The notes beneath the pieces were generated by a model. The model did not search any database and was not told where the DNA came from. It worked only from the letters and a program-made list of their open reading frames with translations. Shown here one piece after another: positions 19,588 through 27,733 of a stretch of 64,000 nucleotides of DNA; the first letter of the stretch is position 1, and every line of letters begins with the position of its first letter. Origin of the DNA: Streptomyces sp. NBC_01476 (lineage in GTDB: Bacteria > Actinomycetota > Actinomycetes > Streptomycetales > Streptomycetaceae); the NCBI RefSeq assembly GCF_036227265.1, contig NZ_CP109446.1, positions 4,780,001-4,844,000 of the forward strand. The letters run 5' to 3'. The translations under genes and the position numbers were made by a program.

Positions 19588-20567
19588 ACACCCCCAGCGG
19601 CCGCGACGAACCACACCCGGCGCCACTACGGCTCGGCACCCGCCGCAGCAAACTCGCCATGGCGCAGTCCGGGATGGTCGCCGCCCAGGTGACGGAAGTC
19701 ACCGGGCGGCCCGTCGAACTGGTCGAGATCACCACCTACGGCGATGTGTCGCGGGAGAGTCTGGCGCAGATCGGCGGTACCGGAGTCTTCGTCTCCGCAC
19801 TGCGCGACGCGCTGCTCTCCGGCGAGATCGACTTCGCCGTGCACAGCCTGAAGGACCTGCCGACCGCCGACCCGCAGGGTCTGGTGCTGGCCGCGATCCC
19901 GGTCCGCGAGGACCCGCGGGACGCGCTGGTGGCCCAGGACGGCACGGGTTTCCTGGCGCTGCGGGACGGCGCGAAGGTCGGCACCGGCTCACCGCGCCGG
20001 ATGGCCCAGCTCAACGCGTGGGCACGGTCACACCACCGGACGATCGAGACCGTCCCGATCCGTGGCAACGTTGACACCCGCATCGGGTACGTTACTTCCG
20101 GCAAGCTCGACGCGGTCGTGCTGGCCGCCGCCGGGCTGAACCGTATCGGCAGGCTCGCCGAGGCGAGCGAGCTGATCGATGCCGACGCCGTACTGCCCGC
20201 CCCCGGTCAAGGGGCGCTGGCCGTGGAATGCGCCGCCTCCAACCCGGAGCTGGCCGCACAGCTCGCCGAGCTGGACGACCCGTTCACCCGGGCCGCCGTG
20301 ACCGCAGAGCGATCCCTGCTCGCCGCCCTCGAGGCCGGCTGCTCCGCCCCGGTGGGGGCGCTGGCCGACCTTGTGGACGACGGGCAGAATTCCGAGCTGC
20401 GCCTGCGCGGCGTCGTCGGCACCACCGACGGCACCACGCTGGTGCAGATGTCCATCACCGGTCCCGTACCGGCATCGGACGACGAAGCGCGAGCCCTTGG
20501 CCGCGAACTCGCCGTGCAGATGCTCGCCAAGGGTGCGGCCGGTCTTATGGGGGAGCGCACACCTTGA
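19584..20567 (+). CDS. hemC: Porphobilinogen deaminase (hydroxymethylbilane synthase)
   Basis: A 327-aa enzyme that joins four porphobilinogens into hydroxymethylbilane. It shows the standard family signatures: LGTRRSKLAMAQ, HSLKDLPT with catalytic Asp91, TGSPRRMAQ, RGNVDTR, LPAPGQGALAVE, and EAGCSAPVG with Cys253 to hold the dipyrromethane cofactor. It overlaps hemA by 4 bases, and its last codons overlap the TTG start of the hemD fusion. A second, divergent copy lies near 50 kb; this one is the canonical pathway enzyme. Confidence 0.97.
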   Translation: MNTPSGRDEPHPAPLRLGTRRSKLAMAQSGMVAAQVTEVTGRPVELVEITTYGDVSRESLAQIGGTGVFVSALRDALLSGEIDFAVHSLKDLPTADPQGLVLAAIPVREDPRDALVAQDGTGFLALRDGAKVGTGSPRRMAQLNAWARSHHRTIETVPIRGNVDTRIGYVTSGKLDAVVLAAAGLNRIGRLAEASELIDADAVLPAPGQGALAVECAASNPELAAQLAELDDPFTRAAVTAERSLLAALEAGCSAPVGALADLVDDGQNSELRLRGVVGTTDGTTLVQMSITGPVPASDDEARALGRELAVQMLAKGAAGLMGERTP

Positions 20568-22240
20568 ACCCCGCCGCCGTCGCGACAACCAACCCCGCCG
20601 GTGCCGCCGGCCCACCCAAGCCCGGTGCCACCGCTGTCACCGGTCACGTCACCTTCCTCGGTGCCGGGCCCGGCGACCCCGGGCTGCTGACCCTGCGCGC
20701 CGTCGAGGCGCTGGCCCGCGCCGATGTGCTGGTCGGCGAGGGCGCTGTGCTCGACGTCGTCCGCACGCACTGCCGCGCTGACGTGGGCACAGCCCAACCC
20801 ACCGCGGACGGTGAGCTGTTGGCCTCCGCCGCGGACCTTTCCACTGCTGCCGCACAGCTTGTCATGGCGTCCGCGCGGACCGGCAAGCGGGTGGTACGTG
20901 CGGTGGCCGGCGACCCCGGTTTCGACTCCGGGGCCGCCGCCGAGATGCTCGCCTGCGCCCATGCCGGCATCCCCTTCGAGGTGGTGCCCGGCGTCGCCGC
21001 CGCCCTCGGCGTCCCCGCCTACGCGGGCGTGCCGCTGAGCGGGAACGTCCGGTTCCTGGACGCGAACACCGCCACCACCGAGGGCTGCTGGGGCGAGGTC
21101 GGGGCGAGCGACGCGACCCTCGTCGTCGCCACCACCCTGCAGACGGTGGCCCTGGTGGCCGGCGAACTGGTCGCCGCCGGGCGCAAGCCCGACACCCAGC
21201 TGACGGTCACGGTGGCCGGCACCACCACCCGGCAGCGCACCTGGACCGCCTCGCTGGGCACGATCGCCGCCGAGCTGAAGGCCACCAAGGCACTGCCGAC
21301 CCCCGAGGGCCCGATCGCGGCGATAGCCGTGGTCGGCGAGCGGACGGCCCACCGGCAGCACCTCTCGTGGTTCGAGACGAAGCCGCTCTTCGGCTGGCGG
21401 GTGCTCGTACCGCGGACCAAGGAGCAGGCCGCGTCCCTCTCCGACCAGCTCCGGTCGTACGGCGCGGTGCCGCACGAGGTGCCGACCATCGCGGTCGAGC
21501 CGCCGCGCACCCCGCAGCAGATGGAGCGGGCCGTCAAGGGCCTGGTCACCGGCCGCTACGAGTGGATCGCCTTCACCTCGGTGAACGCGGTCAAGGCGGT
21601 CCGGGAGAAGTTCGAGGAGTACGGGCTGGACGCGCGGGCGTTCGCCGGCATCAAGGTCGCCTCGGTGGGCGAGCAGACCGCGGCGGCGCTCATCGAGTTC
21701 GGCGTCAAGCCCGATCTGGTACCCAGCGGTGAGCAGTCCGCGGCCGGGCTGCTGGAGGACTGGCCGCCGTACGACCCGGTCTTCGACCCGATCGACCGGG
21801 TGTTCCTGCCGCGGGCCGACATCGCCACGGAGACGCTGGTGGCCGGTCTGGTGGAACTCGGCTGGGAGGTGGACGACGTCACCGCCTACCGGACGGTGCG
21901 CGCCTCGCCGCCGCCGGCCGACACCCGGGAGGCGATCAAGGGCGGCGGCTTCGACGCGGTGCTCTTCACGTCGTCCTCGACGGTACGGAATCTGGTCGGT
22001 ATCGCGGGCAAGCCGCACAACGTGACGGTGATCGCCTGTATCGGGCCCGCCACCGCCAAGACGGCGGAGGAGCACGGGCTCCGGGTCGACGTGATGGCAC
22101 CCGAGCCGTCCGTCCACGCGCTGGCGCAGGCGCTGGCCGACTTCGGCACGGCACGGCGTGAGGCGGCCGAGGAGGCGGGGGATCCGGTGACCCGCCCGAG
22201 CGAGCGCCGCCCCGGCGCCCGCCGCCGCACCCGCGTCTAG
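20564..22240 (+). CDS. hemD: Fused uroporphyrinogen-III methyltransferase-like / uroporphyrinogen-III synthase
   Basis: A 558-aa fusion. Residues about 24–260 form a SUMT/CobA-like methyltransferase domain beginning VTFLGAGPGDPGLLTLRA; residues about 280–530 form uroporphyrinogen-III synthase, which closes and inverts hydroxymethylbilane. The TTG start overlaps the hemC stop (TTGA) and is followed directly by coding sequence, so coupling is likely. The methyltransferase part is degenerate: the usual KGGDPFVFGRGGEE block reads VAGDPGFDSGAAAEM, so its activity is doubtful. A perfect 18-bp terminator follows, ending the rex–hemACD operon. The C-terminus is a basic tail. Confidence 0.92.
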   Translation: MNPAAVATTNPAGAAGPPKPGATAVTGHVTFLGAGPGDPGLLTLRAVEALARADVLVGEGAVLDVVRTHCRADVGTAQPTADGELLASAADLSTAAAQLVMASARTGKRVVRAVAGDPGFDSGAAAEMLACAHAGIPFEVVPGVAAALGVPAYAGVPLSGNVRFLDANTATTEGCWGEVGASDATLVVATTLQTVALVAGELVAAGRKPDTQLTVTVAGTTTRQRTWTASLGTIAAELKATKALPTPEGPIAAIAVVGERTAHRQHLSWFETKPLFGWRVLVPRTKEQAASLSDQLRSYGAVPHEVPTIAVEPPRTPQQMERAVKGLVTGRYEWIAFTSVNAVKAVREKFEEYGLDARAFAGIKVASVGEQTAAALIEFGVKPDLVPSGEQSAAGLLEDWPPYDPVFDPIDRVFLPRADIATETLVAGLVELGWEVDDVTAYRTVRASPPPADTREAIKGGGFDAVLFTSSSTVRNLVGIAGKPHNVTVIACIGPATAKTAEEHGLRVDVMAPEPSVHALAQALADFGTARREAAEEAGDPVTRPSERRPGARRRTRV

Positions 22241-22257
22241 GGCACGCCGACGTCGTG

Positions 22258-22298
22258 CCCCGAGGGGGCGCTGGGGATATCCCAGCGCCCCCTCGGGG
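22258..22298 (+). terminator. Terminator of the rex–hemACD operon
   Basis: Perfect 18-bp arms (CCCCGAGGGGGCGCTGGG and its complement) enclose a 5-base loop, 18 bases after hemD. hemB downstream must have its own promoter or rely on read-through. Confidence 0.9.
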
Positions 22299-22405
22299 TC
22301 CCCGACCCGGGCCCAGTCGCCCCGACGCCACGTCGGGAAGAGCACCGCCGGCCCCGGCGTACCGTAGAAGGCGATGGCATCCCGACCCGGAAAGGCAGCG
22401 CGGCT

Positions 22406-23392
22406 ATGAGCAGCCGGTACGGCGAATTCCCCGGTGCGCGGCCCCGCCGGCTGCGGACCAGCCCGGCCATGCGCCGCCTCGTCGCGGAGACCCGCCTGCA
22501 CCCCGCGGAACTGATCCTGCCGATGTTCGTCCGCGAGGGCATCACCGCCCCGGTGGAGATCTCCACCATGCCCGGCGTCCTCCAGCACACCCGCGACAGC
22601 CTGCGGAAGGCGGTCACCGAGGCCGCCGCCGCCGGAGTCGGCGGAGTGATGCTCTTCGGCGTGCCCGAGGTGAAGGACGCGGTCGGCACCCAGGGCACCG
22701 AGCCCGACGGCATCCTGCAACTCGCCATCCGGGACGTGGTCTCCGAGGTCGGCGACGCGCTCGTGGTGATGTCCGACCTGTGCCTCGACGAGTACACCGA
22801 CCACGGTCACTGCGGTGTGCTCGGCGCCGACGGCACGGTCGACAACGACGCGACGCTGGAGCGGTACGCCGAGATGGCCCAGGTCCAGGCGGACGCCGGC
22901 GTCCACGTGGTGGGGCCCTCCGGGATGATGGACGGCCAGGTCGGCGTCATCCGGGACGCGCTCGACGAGATCGGGAAGCAGGACGTGGCGATCCTCGCGT
23001 ACACCGCGAAGTACGCCTCCTCCCTCTACGGCCCGTTCCGCGAGGCGGTGAACTCCTCGCTCAGGGGCGACCGCAAGACGTACCAGCAGGACCCCGCCAA
23101 CTTCCGCGAGTCGATGCGCGAGCTGGCCCTGGACCTGGCGGAGGGCGCCGACATGGTGATGGTCAAGCCGGCGCTGCCCTACCTCGACGTGCTGCGGAAG
23201 GTCGCCGACACGGTGGACGTGCCCGTGGCCGCGTACCAGATCTCCGGTGAGTACGCGATGGTCGAGGCGGCCGCGGCCAACGGCTGGATCGACCGGGACC
23301 GTACGATCATGGAGACGCTCACGTCGATCCGGCGGGCGGGCGCGAACATGATCCTCACGTACTGGGCGACAGAGGTCGCCGAGCGCCTGTAG
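22406..23392 (+). CDS. hemB: Delta-aminolevulinic acid dehydratase (porphobilinogen synthase)
   Basis: A 328-aa enzyme that condenses two 5-aminolevulinate molecules into porphobilinogen. The two Schiff-base lysines are Lys202 in AYTAKYAS and Lys254 in [12 protein letters not shown]. The metal-site region [16 protein letters not shown] near residues 124–139 keeps Asp, His and only some of the cysteines, suggesting the magnesium-dependent rather than the zinc-cysteine type. It lies 165 bases past the hemD terminator in the same direction and completes the local haem cluster. Confidence 0.96.
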   Translation: MSSRYGEFPGARPRRLRTSPAMRRLVAETRLHPAELILPMFVREGITAPVEISTMPGVLQHTRDSLRKAVTEAAAAGVGGVMLFGVPEVKDAVGTQGTEPDGILQLAIRDVVSEVGDALVVMSDLCLDEYTDHGHCGVLGADGTVDNDATLERYAEMAQVQADAGVHVVGPSGMMDGQVGVIRDALDEIGKQDVAILAYTAKYASSLYGPFREAVNSSLRGDRKTYQQDPANFRESMRELALDLAEGADMVMVKPALPYLDVLRKVADTVDVPVAAYQISGEYAMVEAAAANGWIDRDRTIMETLTSIRRAGANMILTYWATEVAERL

Positions 23393-23462
23393 CGTCGGGG
23401 ATTCCGGGAAACCCGGGGGGAGATTCCGGGAGAACCGGGAGAACCGGGAGAAGGGGACGAAC

Positions 23463-24005
23463 ATGAGCGGCATACCCTCGTGGGCCACGGTGACCGGGCT
23501 GACCGGCGCCGCGCTGGCCGTCGTCTCCGTGCTGGCGATCCAGGCGAGCGGCAGCCCGTCAGCCACCCCGGCCGCCGCGCCGACCCCGCACCCCACCACG
23601 TCGAAGCCGGCCACCCCGCCGCCTCCGCCGCCCGTGCCGCCGAACTCCGGCACCGGCAAGCGGGAGGTCTACTCGCTGTCGCAGCAGCGGGTGTGGGTGA
23701 TCCCGCCGACCGGGCCGGTCTCCACCTTCACGGTGGTGCCGGGCACGGTGTCGGCCAAGCCCGGTACGTACTTTGTGACCAAGCGGCCGGACAGCGTCGT
23801 CGGCGGCGACGGGGCGGCGGTCGAGCACGTCATCTACTTCGAGTACACCGCCGAGACCTGGGTCGCCTTCTCCGCGCGTATCGACGACAAGGTCACCAAG
23901 CCGGACCCGTCGCTGCACACCGGTGCGGTCCGTGGCCACCGCGCGGACATCGCCAAGATCTGGAACAACACGGTGAACGGGTCGACGGTCGTCGTCGTGA
24001 AGTGA
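23463..24005 (+). CDS. Secreted protein with a YkuD-like fold, probably inactive
   Basis: A 180-aa protein. An N-terminal hydrophobic helix (about 7–28) is followed by a Pro/Thr linker (about 33–63, PPPPPPVPP) and a C-terminal domain of about 115 residues. The domain layout resembles L,D-transpeptidase (YkuD): REVYSLSQQRVWVIPPTGPVSTFTVVPGT at the start and KIWNNTVNGSTVVVV at the end. The catalytic HGC motif is replaced by TGAVRGHRADI, so there is no nucleophilic cysteine. I infer a non-catalytic cell-wall protein, perhaps a binder. The upstream gap has four CCGGGAGAA-like repeats containing the ribosome-binding site. Confidence 0.6.
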   Translation: MSGIPSWATVTGLTGAALAVVSVLAIQASGSPSATPAAAPTPHPTTSKPATPPPPPPVPPNSGTGKREVYSLSQQRVWVIPPTGPVSTFTVVPGTVSAKPGTYFVTKRPDSVVGGDGAAVEHVIYFEYTAETWVAFSARIDDKVTKPDPSLHTGAVRGHRADIAKIWNNTVNGSTVVVVK

Positions 24006-24099
24006 GCGTCACGCTTCCTTGCGGGCCAGCAGGAACGCGCGGGGGGATTTCTCGGCGGGGTCGGGAGTTCGGGTGCCCTGGCGGGCGGCGGGTGTTTTT

Positions 24100-24255
24100 A
24101 GGGGCGCTGGGGGTACCCCCGGACGAAGTCTGGGGGAGGAACTGCGCGACCGGCCACGACGGGGCCGTACTCCGTCACCGGCCGGGTGGGGCTGTTGCTG
24201 TCGTGTCCGGACCACCGGCCGGTGGCCGGTTGCTCGCGCAGTTCCTCGCGCCCCT
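24100..24255. repeat. Dispersed streptomycete repeat arranged as an inverted pair
   Basis: The left end reads AGGGGCGC…GGAACTGCGCGACCGGC and the right end is its inverse (CTCGCGCAGTTCCTCGCGCCCCT). The two halves can fold into a long interrupted hairpin. A second small palindrome unit (GGGGGTACCCCC followed by GGACGAAGTCTGGGGGAG) sits inside the left half. The same core recurs at 51236. The element lies between the secreted protein and the aldehyde dehydrogenase stop, in a 281-base gap with no gene. Confidence 0.75.
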
Positions 24256-24286
24256 GGTAGGGCACCGCACGCCCGCGAGGGCGCCG

Positions 24287-25726
24287 TCAGCGTTGGATGG
24301 ACTTGAGTTCGAGGAACTCTTCGAGCCCGAAGCGTCCCATCTCGCGGCCGTTGCCGGACTGCTTGAAGCCGCCGAAGGGCGCATGGAGGTTCATCGCCGC
24401 ACCGTTGAGGTCGAGCTGGCCCGCGTGGATGCGCCGGGCCACCGACATCGCGTGGCCGGGGTCACCGAAAACCCCTCCGTTGAGCCCGTAGACCGTGTCG
24501 TTCGCGATCCGCACCGCGTCGTCGTCATCCGCGTACGGGATGATCACGAGCACCGGTCCGAAGATCTCCTCGCGGGCGATCGCCGACGCCGGGTCGACGT
24601 CCGCGAAGATCGTCGGGCGGACGTAGGCACCGCCGGGAAGCCCGGGGACGGGGGCGGGCCCGCCGGTCACGAGGGTCGCGCCGTCGGCGACACCGCTCTC
24701 GATGTACGCGACCACCCGGTCCCGCTGGGCCGGAGAGACCAGCGGCCCCAGCCGGGTGGCCGGGTCCGCTGGGTCACCGACGGAGTACTCCGCCGCGGCC
24801 TCCCGGGCGAGCGCGACCGCCTCGTCCTGCAGCTCGGCGGGGACCAGCATCCGCGTCCACGCCCCGCACACCTGCCCGCTGTTGGTCCACGCGCTCGCCA
24901 CCCCGCGGGTCACCGCGTCCTTCAGGTCGGCGTCGCGCAGGATCACGTTCGCGGACTTGCCGCCGAGTTCGAGGGCGACCCGCTTCACGGTCCGCGCGGC
25001 CAGTTCCGCCACCCGCTTGCCTGCCCGGGTGGACCCGGTGAAGGAGACCATCGCGATGTCCGGATGCGCCGCGATCGCCTCACCGACGACCGGCCCGGTG
25101 CCGTGCACGACGTTGAACGCGCCGGCCGGCACCCCCGCCTCCGCGGCAACCTCGGCGAAGATCCGCGCGGTCAGCGGGGCGATCTCGGACGGCTTGAGGA
25201 CGACCGTGTTGCCCGCGAGCAGTGCCGGCGCCACCTTCGTGACCAGTTGCTGGAGCGGGAAGTTCCACGGAGTGATCGCACCGACCACGCCGACCGGCTC
25301 ACGGACGACGAGGGAGGTGGCGACCTCCTCGGTCCACGGGAAGTCCGTGGCCGCCGCGATCGTGGCGGTCGCCGAGATGACCGGCAGGGCGGCCTGTGCC
25401 ATCCGGGAGAAGGTGATCGGCGCGCCCATCTCGGCGGTGATGGTCGCGGCGATCTCCTCGGTGCGGGCCTGCAGGCCCTCGCAGACGCGCCGGAGGACCG
25501 CGGCCCGGTCGGCGGGGGCGGTCGAGGCCCAGCCGGGGAGCGCCGCGGCTGCCGCGGCCACGGCCCGGTCGACGTCGGCGGCCGTACCGGCCGGGACCGC
25601 GGCGACCACCGCGCCGGTCGCCGGGTTGAGGACGTCGATCACCGGCCCGGAAGCCGGTACGGGCCCGCCGCCGATCCAGTGGGCGGCGGCGGGGAAGACG
25701 GGTTCGCTGTGCGGGGAGCTGTTCAT
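24287..25726 (-). CDS. NAD(P)-dependent aldehyde dehydrogenase
   Basis: A 479-aa member of the aldehyde dehydrogenase superfamily, of normal length. Catalytic residues are Cys287 in SGQVCGAW, Glu253 in LELGGKS and Asn155 in TPWNFP; the cofactor-binding Lys178 is in LKPSE and FTGSTRAG lies near 229. It oxidises aldehydes to acids in the cytoplasm; the substrate is unknown. It is divergent from an MmyB-type XRE regulator with a 151-base gap holding a GGACA-N3-TGTCC palindrome. That arrangement suggests the regulator controls it. Confidence 0.9.
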   Translation of the reverse strand: MNSSPHSEPVFPAAAHWIGGGPVPASGPVIDVLNPATGAVVAAVPAGTAADVDRAVAAAAAALPGWASTAPADRAAVLRRVCEGLQARTEEIAATITAEMGAPITFSRMAQAALPVISATATIAAATDFPWTEEVATSLVVREPVGVVGAITPWNFPLQQLVTKVAPALLAGNTVVLKPSEIAPLTARIFAEVAAEAGVPAGAFNVVHGTGPVVGEAIAAHPDIAMVSFTGSTRAGKRVAELAARTVKRVALELGGKSANVILRDADLKDAVTRGVASAWTNSGQVCGAWTRMLVPAELQDEAVALAREAAAEYSVGDPADPATRLGPLVSPAQRDRVVAYIESGVADGATLVTGGPAPVPGLPGGAYVRPTIFADVDPASAIAREEIFGPVLVIIPYADDDDAVRIANDTVYGLNGGVFGDPGHAMSVARRIHAGQLDLNGAAMNLHAPFGGFKQSGNGREMGRFGLEEFLELKSIQR

Positions 25727-25762
25727 GCCCCCACGGTCACAAGGCGGCCCGGGCCCATCCAG

Positions 25763-25775
25763 GGACAGAGTGTCC
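25763..25775. promoter_or_regulatory. Inverted repeat between the ALDH and XRE genes
   Basis: GGACAGAGTGTCC has 5-bp perfect arms around GAG, 37 bases upstream of the aldehyde dehydrogenase start and about 100 bases upstream of the divergent regulator. A GGACA(C)…(G)TGTCC pattern is plausible as an operator for the MmyB-type regulator; that link is inference. Confidence 0.5.
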
Positions 25776-25877
25776 TGTGATACCGGTCACGCCACGGGGA
25801 ATCGGCGGTGGCAGGAGACTGTTGGCGGGGACGGGACAGCCGTCAGGGCACCGCGGGCAACCGACAGGAGCGGCCGT

Positions 25878-26699
25878 ATGGACCGGGCAGCACTCGCCGA
25901 CTTCCTGCGCACCCGGCGCCAGGGCCTCCAGCCCGAGGACGTAGGGCTGCCGCGCGGGCGGCGGCGGCGCACCGGCGGGCTGCGCCGTGAAGAGGTCGCA
26001 GAACTCAGCAGCGTGTCCACCGACTACTACAGCCGTATCGAGCAGCGGCGCGGCCCGCGCCCCTCAGAGCGGGTGCTGGCCGCGCTGGCCGGCGGCTTGC
26101 GGCTCTCCCCGGACGAACGCGACCACCTCTTCCGGCTGGCCGGTTACGCACCCCCGCGGCGGACCGCCGACCGCCCGCGTCCCAACCCCGGCATGGTCCG
26201 CATCTTCGACCGGATGACGGACAGCCCGGCGCAGATCATGACCCATCTCGGCGAGACCCTCGCGCAGAACCGGCTCTCGCGCGCCCTGGTCGGCGACCAG
26301 ACCGCGTACACCGGCATGGACCGCTACCTCGCCCACCGCTGGTTCACCGACCCGGCGGTCCGGCTGCGGCATCCAGCGGCGGACCGGCCCGCGGTCGCCC
26401 GGACCATCGCGGGCCAGCTGCGGGCGGTGTCCACCCGGGAGGGCGCGCCCGAGCTGGTGGCGGCGCTGCTCGCGGCGAGCGAGGAGTTCGCCGCGCTGTG
26501 GCGCGAGCATCCGGTGGTGGGCCCCTACTGCCCCGCGAAGCGGATCGAGCATCCGCGGGTCGGCCGGCTGGAGCTGTACGGGCAGAGCCTGCTGGACCCC
26601 GACCAGTCGCAGGCGCTGCTGGTCTTCACCGCCCGGCCGGGCAGCGCCAGCGAGGAGAAGCTGCGCTTCCTGTCGGTGCTCGGGGAGCAACTGGTCTGA
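25878..26699 (+). CDS. XRE-family regulator with MmyB-type ligand domain
   Basis: A 273-aa regulator. An N-terminal Cro/C1 helix-turn-helix (about 30–85, LRREEVAELSSVSTDYYSRIEQRRGPRPSERVL) is followed by the MmyB-like PAS-type ligand-binding region (about 100–270) that binds fatty acids in related proteins. The start is the ATG with ACAGGAG 7 bases upstream. It is divergent from the aldehyde dehydrogenase and probably senses a lipid or aldehyde related to that enzyme. Confidence 0.87.
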   Translation: MDRAALADFLRTRRQGLQPEDVGLPRGRRRRTGGLRREEVAELSSVSTDYYSRIEQRRGPRPSERVLAALAGGLRLSPDERDHLFRLAGYAPPRRTADRPRPNPGMVRIFDRMTDSPAQIMTHLGETLAQNRLSRALVGDQTAYTGMDRYLAHRWFTDPAVRLRHPAADRPAVARTIAGQLRAVSTREGAPELVAALLAASEEFAALWREHPVVGPYCPAKRIEHPRVGRLELYGQSLLDPDQSQALLVFTARPGSASEEKLRFLSVLGEQLV

Positions 26700-26742
26700 G
26701 CGTGCGGCCCGTGCGTCCCGTGGGACAGCGTCCGCGGGCGGC

Positions 26743-27618
26743 TCAGTCCCACCAGAAGTGCCAGGTGCGCGCCTCCAGCAGCCCCTCGGCATAGGAGCGC
26801 AGCGAGTCGCTGTCCTGGTCGATGTTGTCCGGGCAGAAGCCGTAGTGCTCCATCGCGACGGCCTCGGCCTCGGCGAGGGTGCGCGGCGGGGCGGCGACCG
26901 TGACCGTAAGGGTGTCGAAGCCGAGCGCGACCACCCGTATGCCGAACCGGTCCTCCCACGACCGCAGGACGGCACAGAGCCGCGCCACGTCGTCCTCGTG
27001 GTTGACCGGGCCGGACCAGCCGATGGCGGCCGGTATGTCGGCGCTGCGGCGGGCGTACACCAGGGCGGGGTGCGGTTTGTCCAGCTCGCCGTCGCTGACC
27101 AGGCCGGCGATGACCTCGGCGGCGACGGTGTCCGGGTCGGCTGTGTCGGCTGTCTCGGCGGCGTCGGCCGCATCGGCCGCGACGGCCGCCGCGGGGGTCA
27201 GCCCGGGCCACGCGGCGCCCCCGGCTGCGGCGGTCGGCTCCCCGGCCGTCCCCGCCGCGGTGGCGGCCGCTTCCGCCTCGTCCTCGGCGAGATACTCCAG
27301 GTACTCCGCCAGCACTTCTTCGGCGTCGTGGTCCCCCGGATACGAGGTCCGGCCCGGCATCAGCTCCCAGTCGGCCGGTCCGCCCGGTGTCGCCCTGCCG
27401 GTCTCCACGAGCAGCGGCTGCAGCCCCACCGCCCGCGCGGCGAGCAGCTCCGACCAGGTGCCGGATTCGGCCGGCCCGTCGCCGTACCAGAGCAGCGGTT
27501 CGTGCCACGGTCCGTCGTCCGTGGCGTCCACCAGGCTGCCGGCGGGCAGCCGCAGGCCGAGACCGGCCCCGGTCGGGTCGTCCGCGAGTCGCGGCAGAGG
27601 GTTCGGAAGCATCGCCAT
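26743..27618 (-). CDS. DUF4253 domain protein
   Basis: A 291-aa cytoplasmic protein of unknown function. An N-terminal half of about 110 residues is joined by an acidic, Ala/Thr-rich linker (about 115–175) to the DUF4253 domain, recognisable by WEDRFGIRVVALGFDTLTVTVA, EHYGFCPDN and the end EARTWHFWWD. The start at MAMLPNPLP lacks a strong ribosome-binding site; an in-frame start 10 codons earlier is possible. It lies downstream of argS behind a terminator. Confidence 0.75.
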   Translation of the reverse strand: MAMLPNPLPRLADDPTGAGLGLRLPAGSLVDATDDGPWHEPLLWYGDGPAESGTWSELLAARAVGLQPLLVETGRATPGGPADWELMPGRTSYPGDHDAEEVLAEYLEYLAEDEAEAAATAAGTAGEPTAAAGGAAWPGLTPAAAVAADAADAAETADTADPDTVAAEVIAGLVSDGELDKPHPALVYARRSADIPAAIGWSGPVNHEDDVARLCAVLRSWEDRFGIRVVALGFDTLTVTVAAPPRTLAEAEAVAMEHYGFCPDNIDQDSDSLRSYAEGLLEARTWHFWWD

Positions 27619-27677
27619 GCCCGCGACTTTAGGGCCACCCACTGACAACCGGCCCTGCGGGAGGCCGGCCGGCCCCG

Positions 27678-27708
27678 GGCGCCGGACCCCGGACCGGGGC
27701 CCGGCGCC
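27678..27708 (-). terminator. Terminator after argS
   Basis: Stem GGCGCCGGACCCC / GGGGCCCGGCGCC (one mismatch) with a 5-base loop, 26 bases past the argS stop on the minus strand and before the DUF4253 gene. Confidence 0.75.
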
Positions 27709-27733
27709 AGGGCCGTGACGTGCCGTCAGGCGG

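Noticed and set aside
20207-23659. A very long open frame on the minus strand opposite the hem genes
   Set aside because: It mirrors the codon pattern of the well-supported hemC, hemD and hemB genes, as antisense frames commonly do in high-GC DNA. Its Gly/Arg/His-rich translation has no domain.
25763-25775. A strong operator claim for GGACAGAGTGTCC
   Set aside because: Arms are only 5 bases, which can occur by chance in GC-rich DNA; it is kept as a low-confidence feature only.
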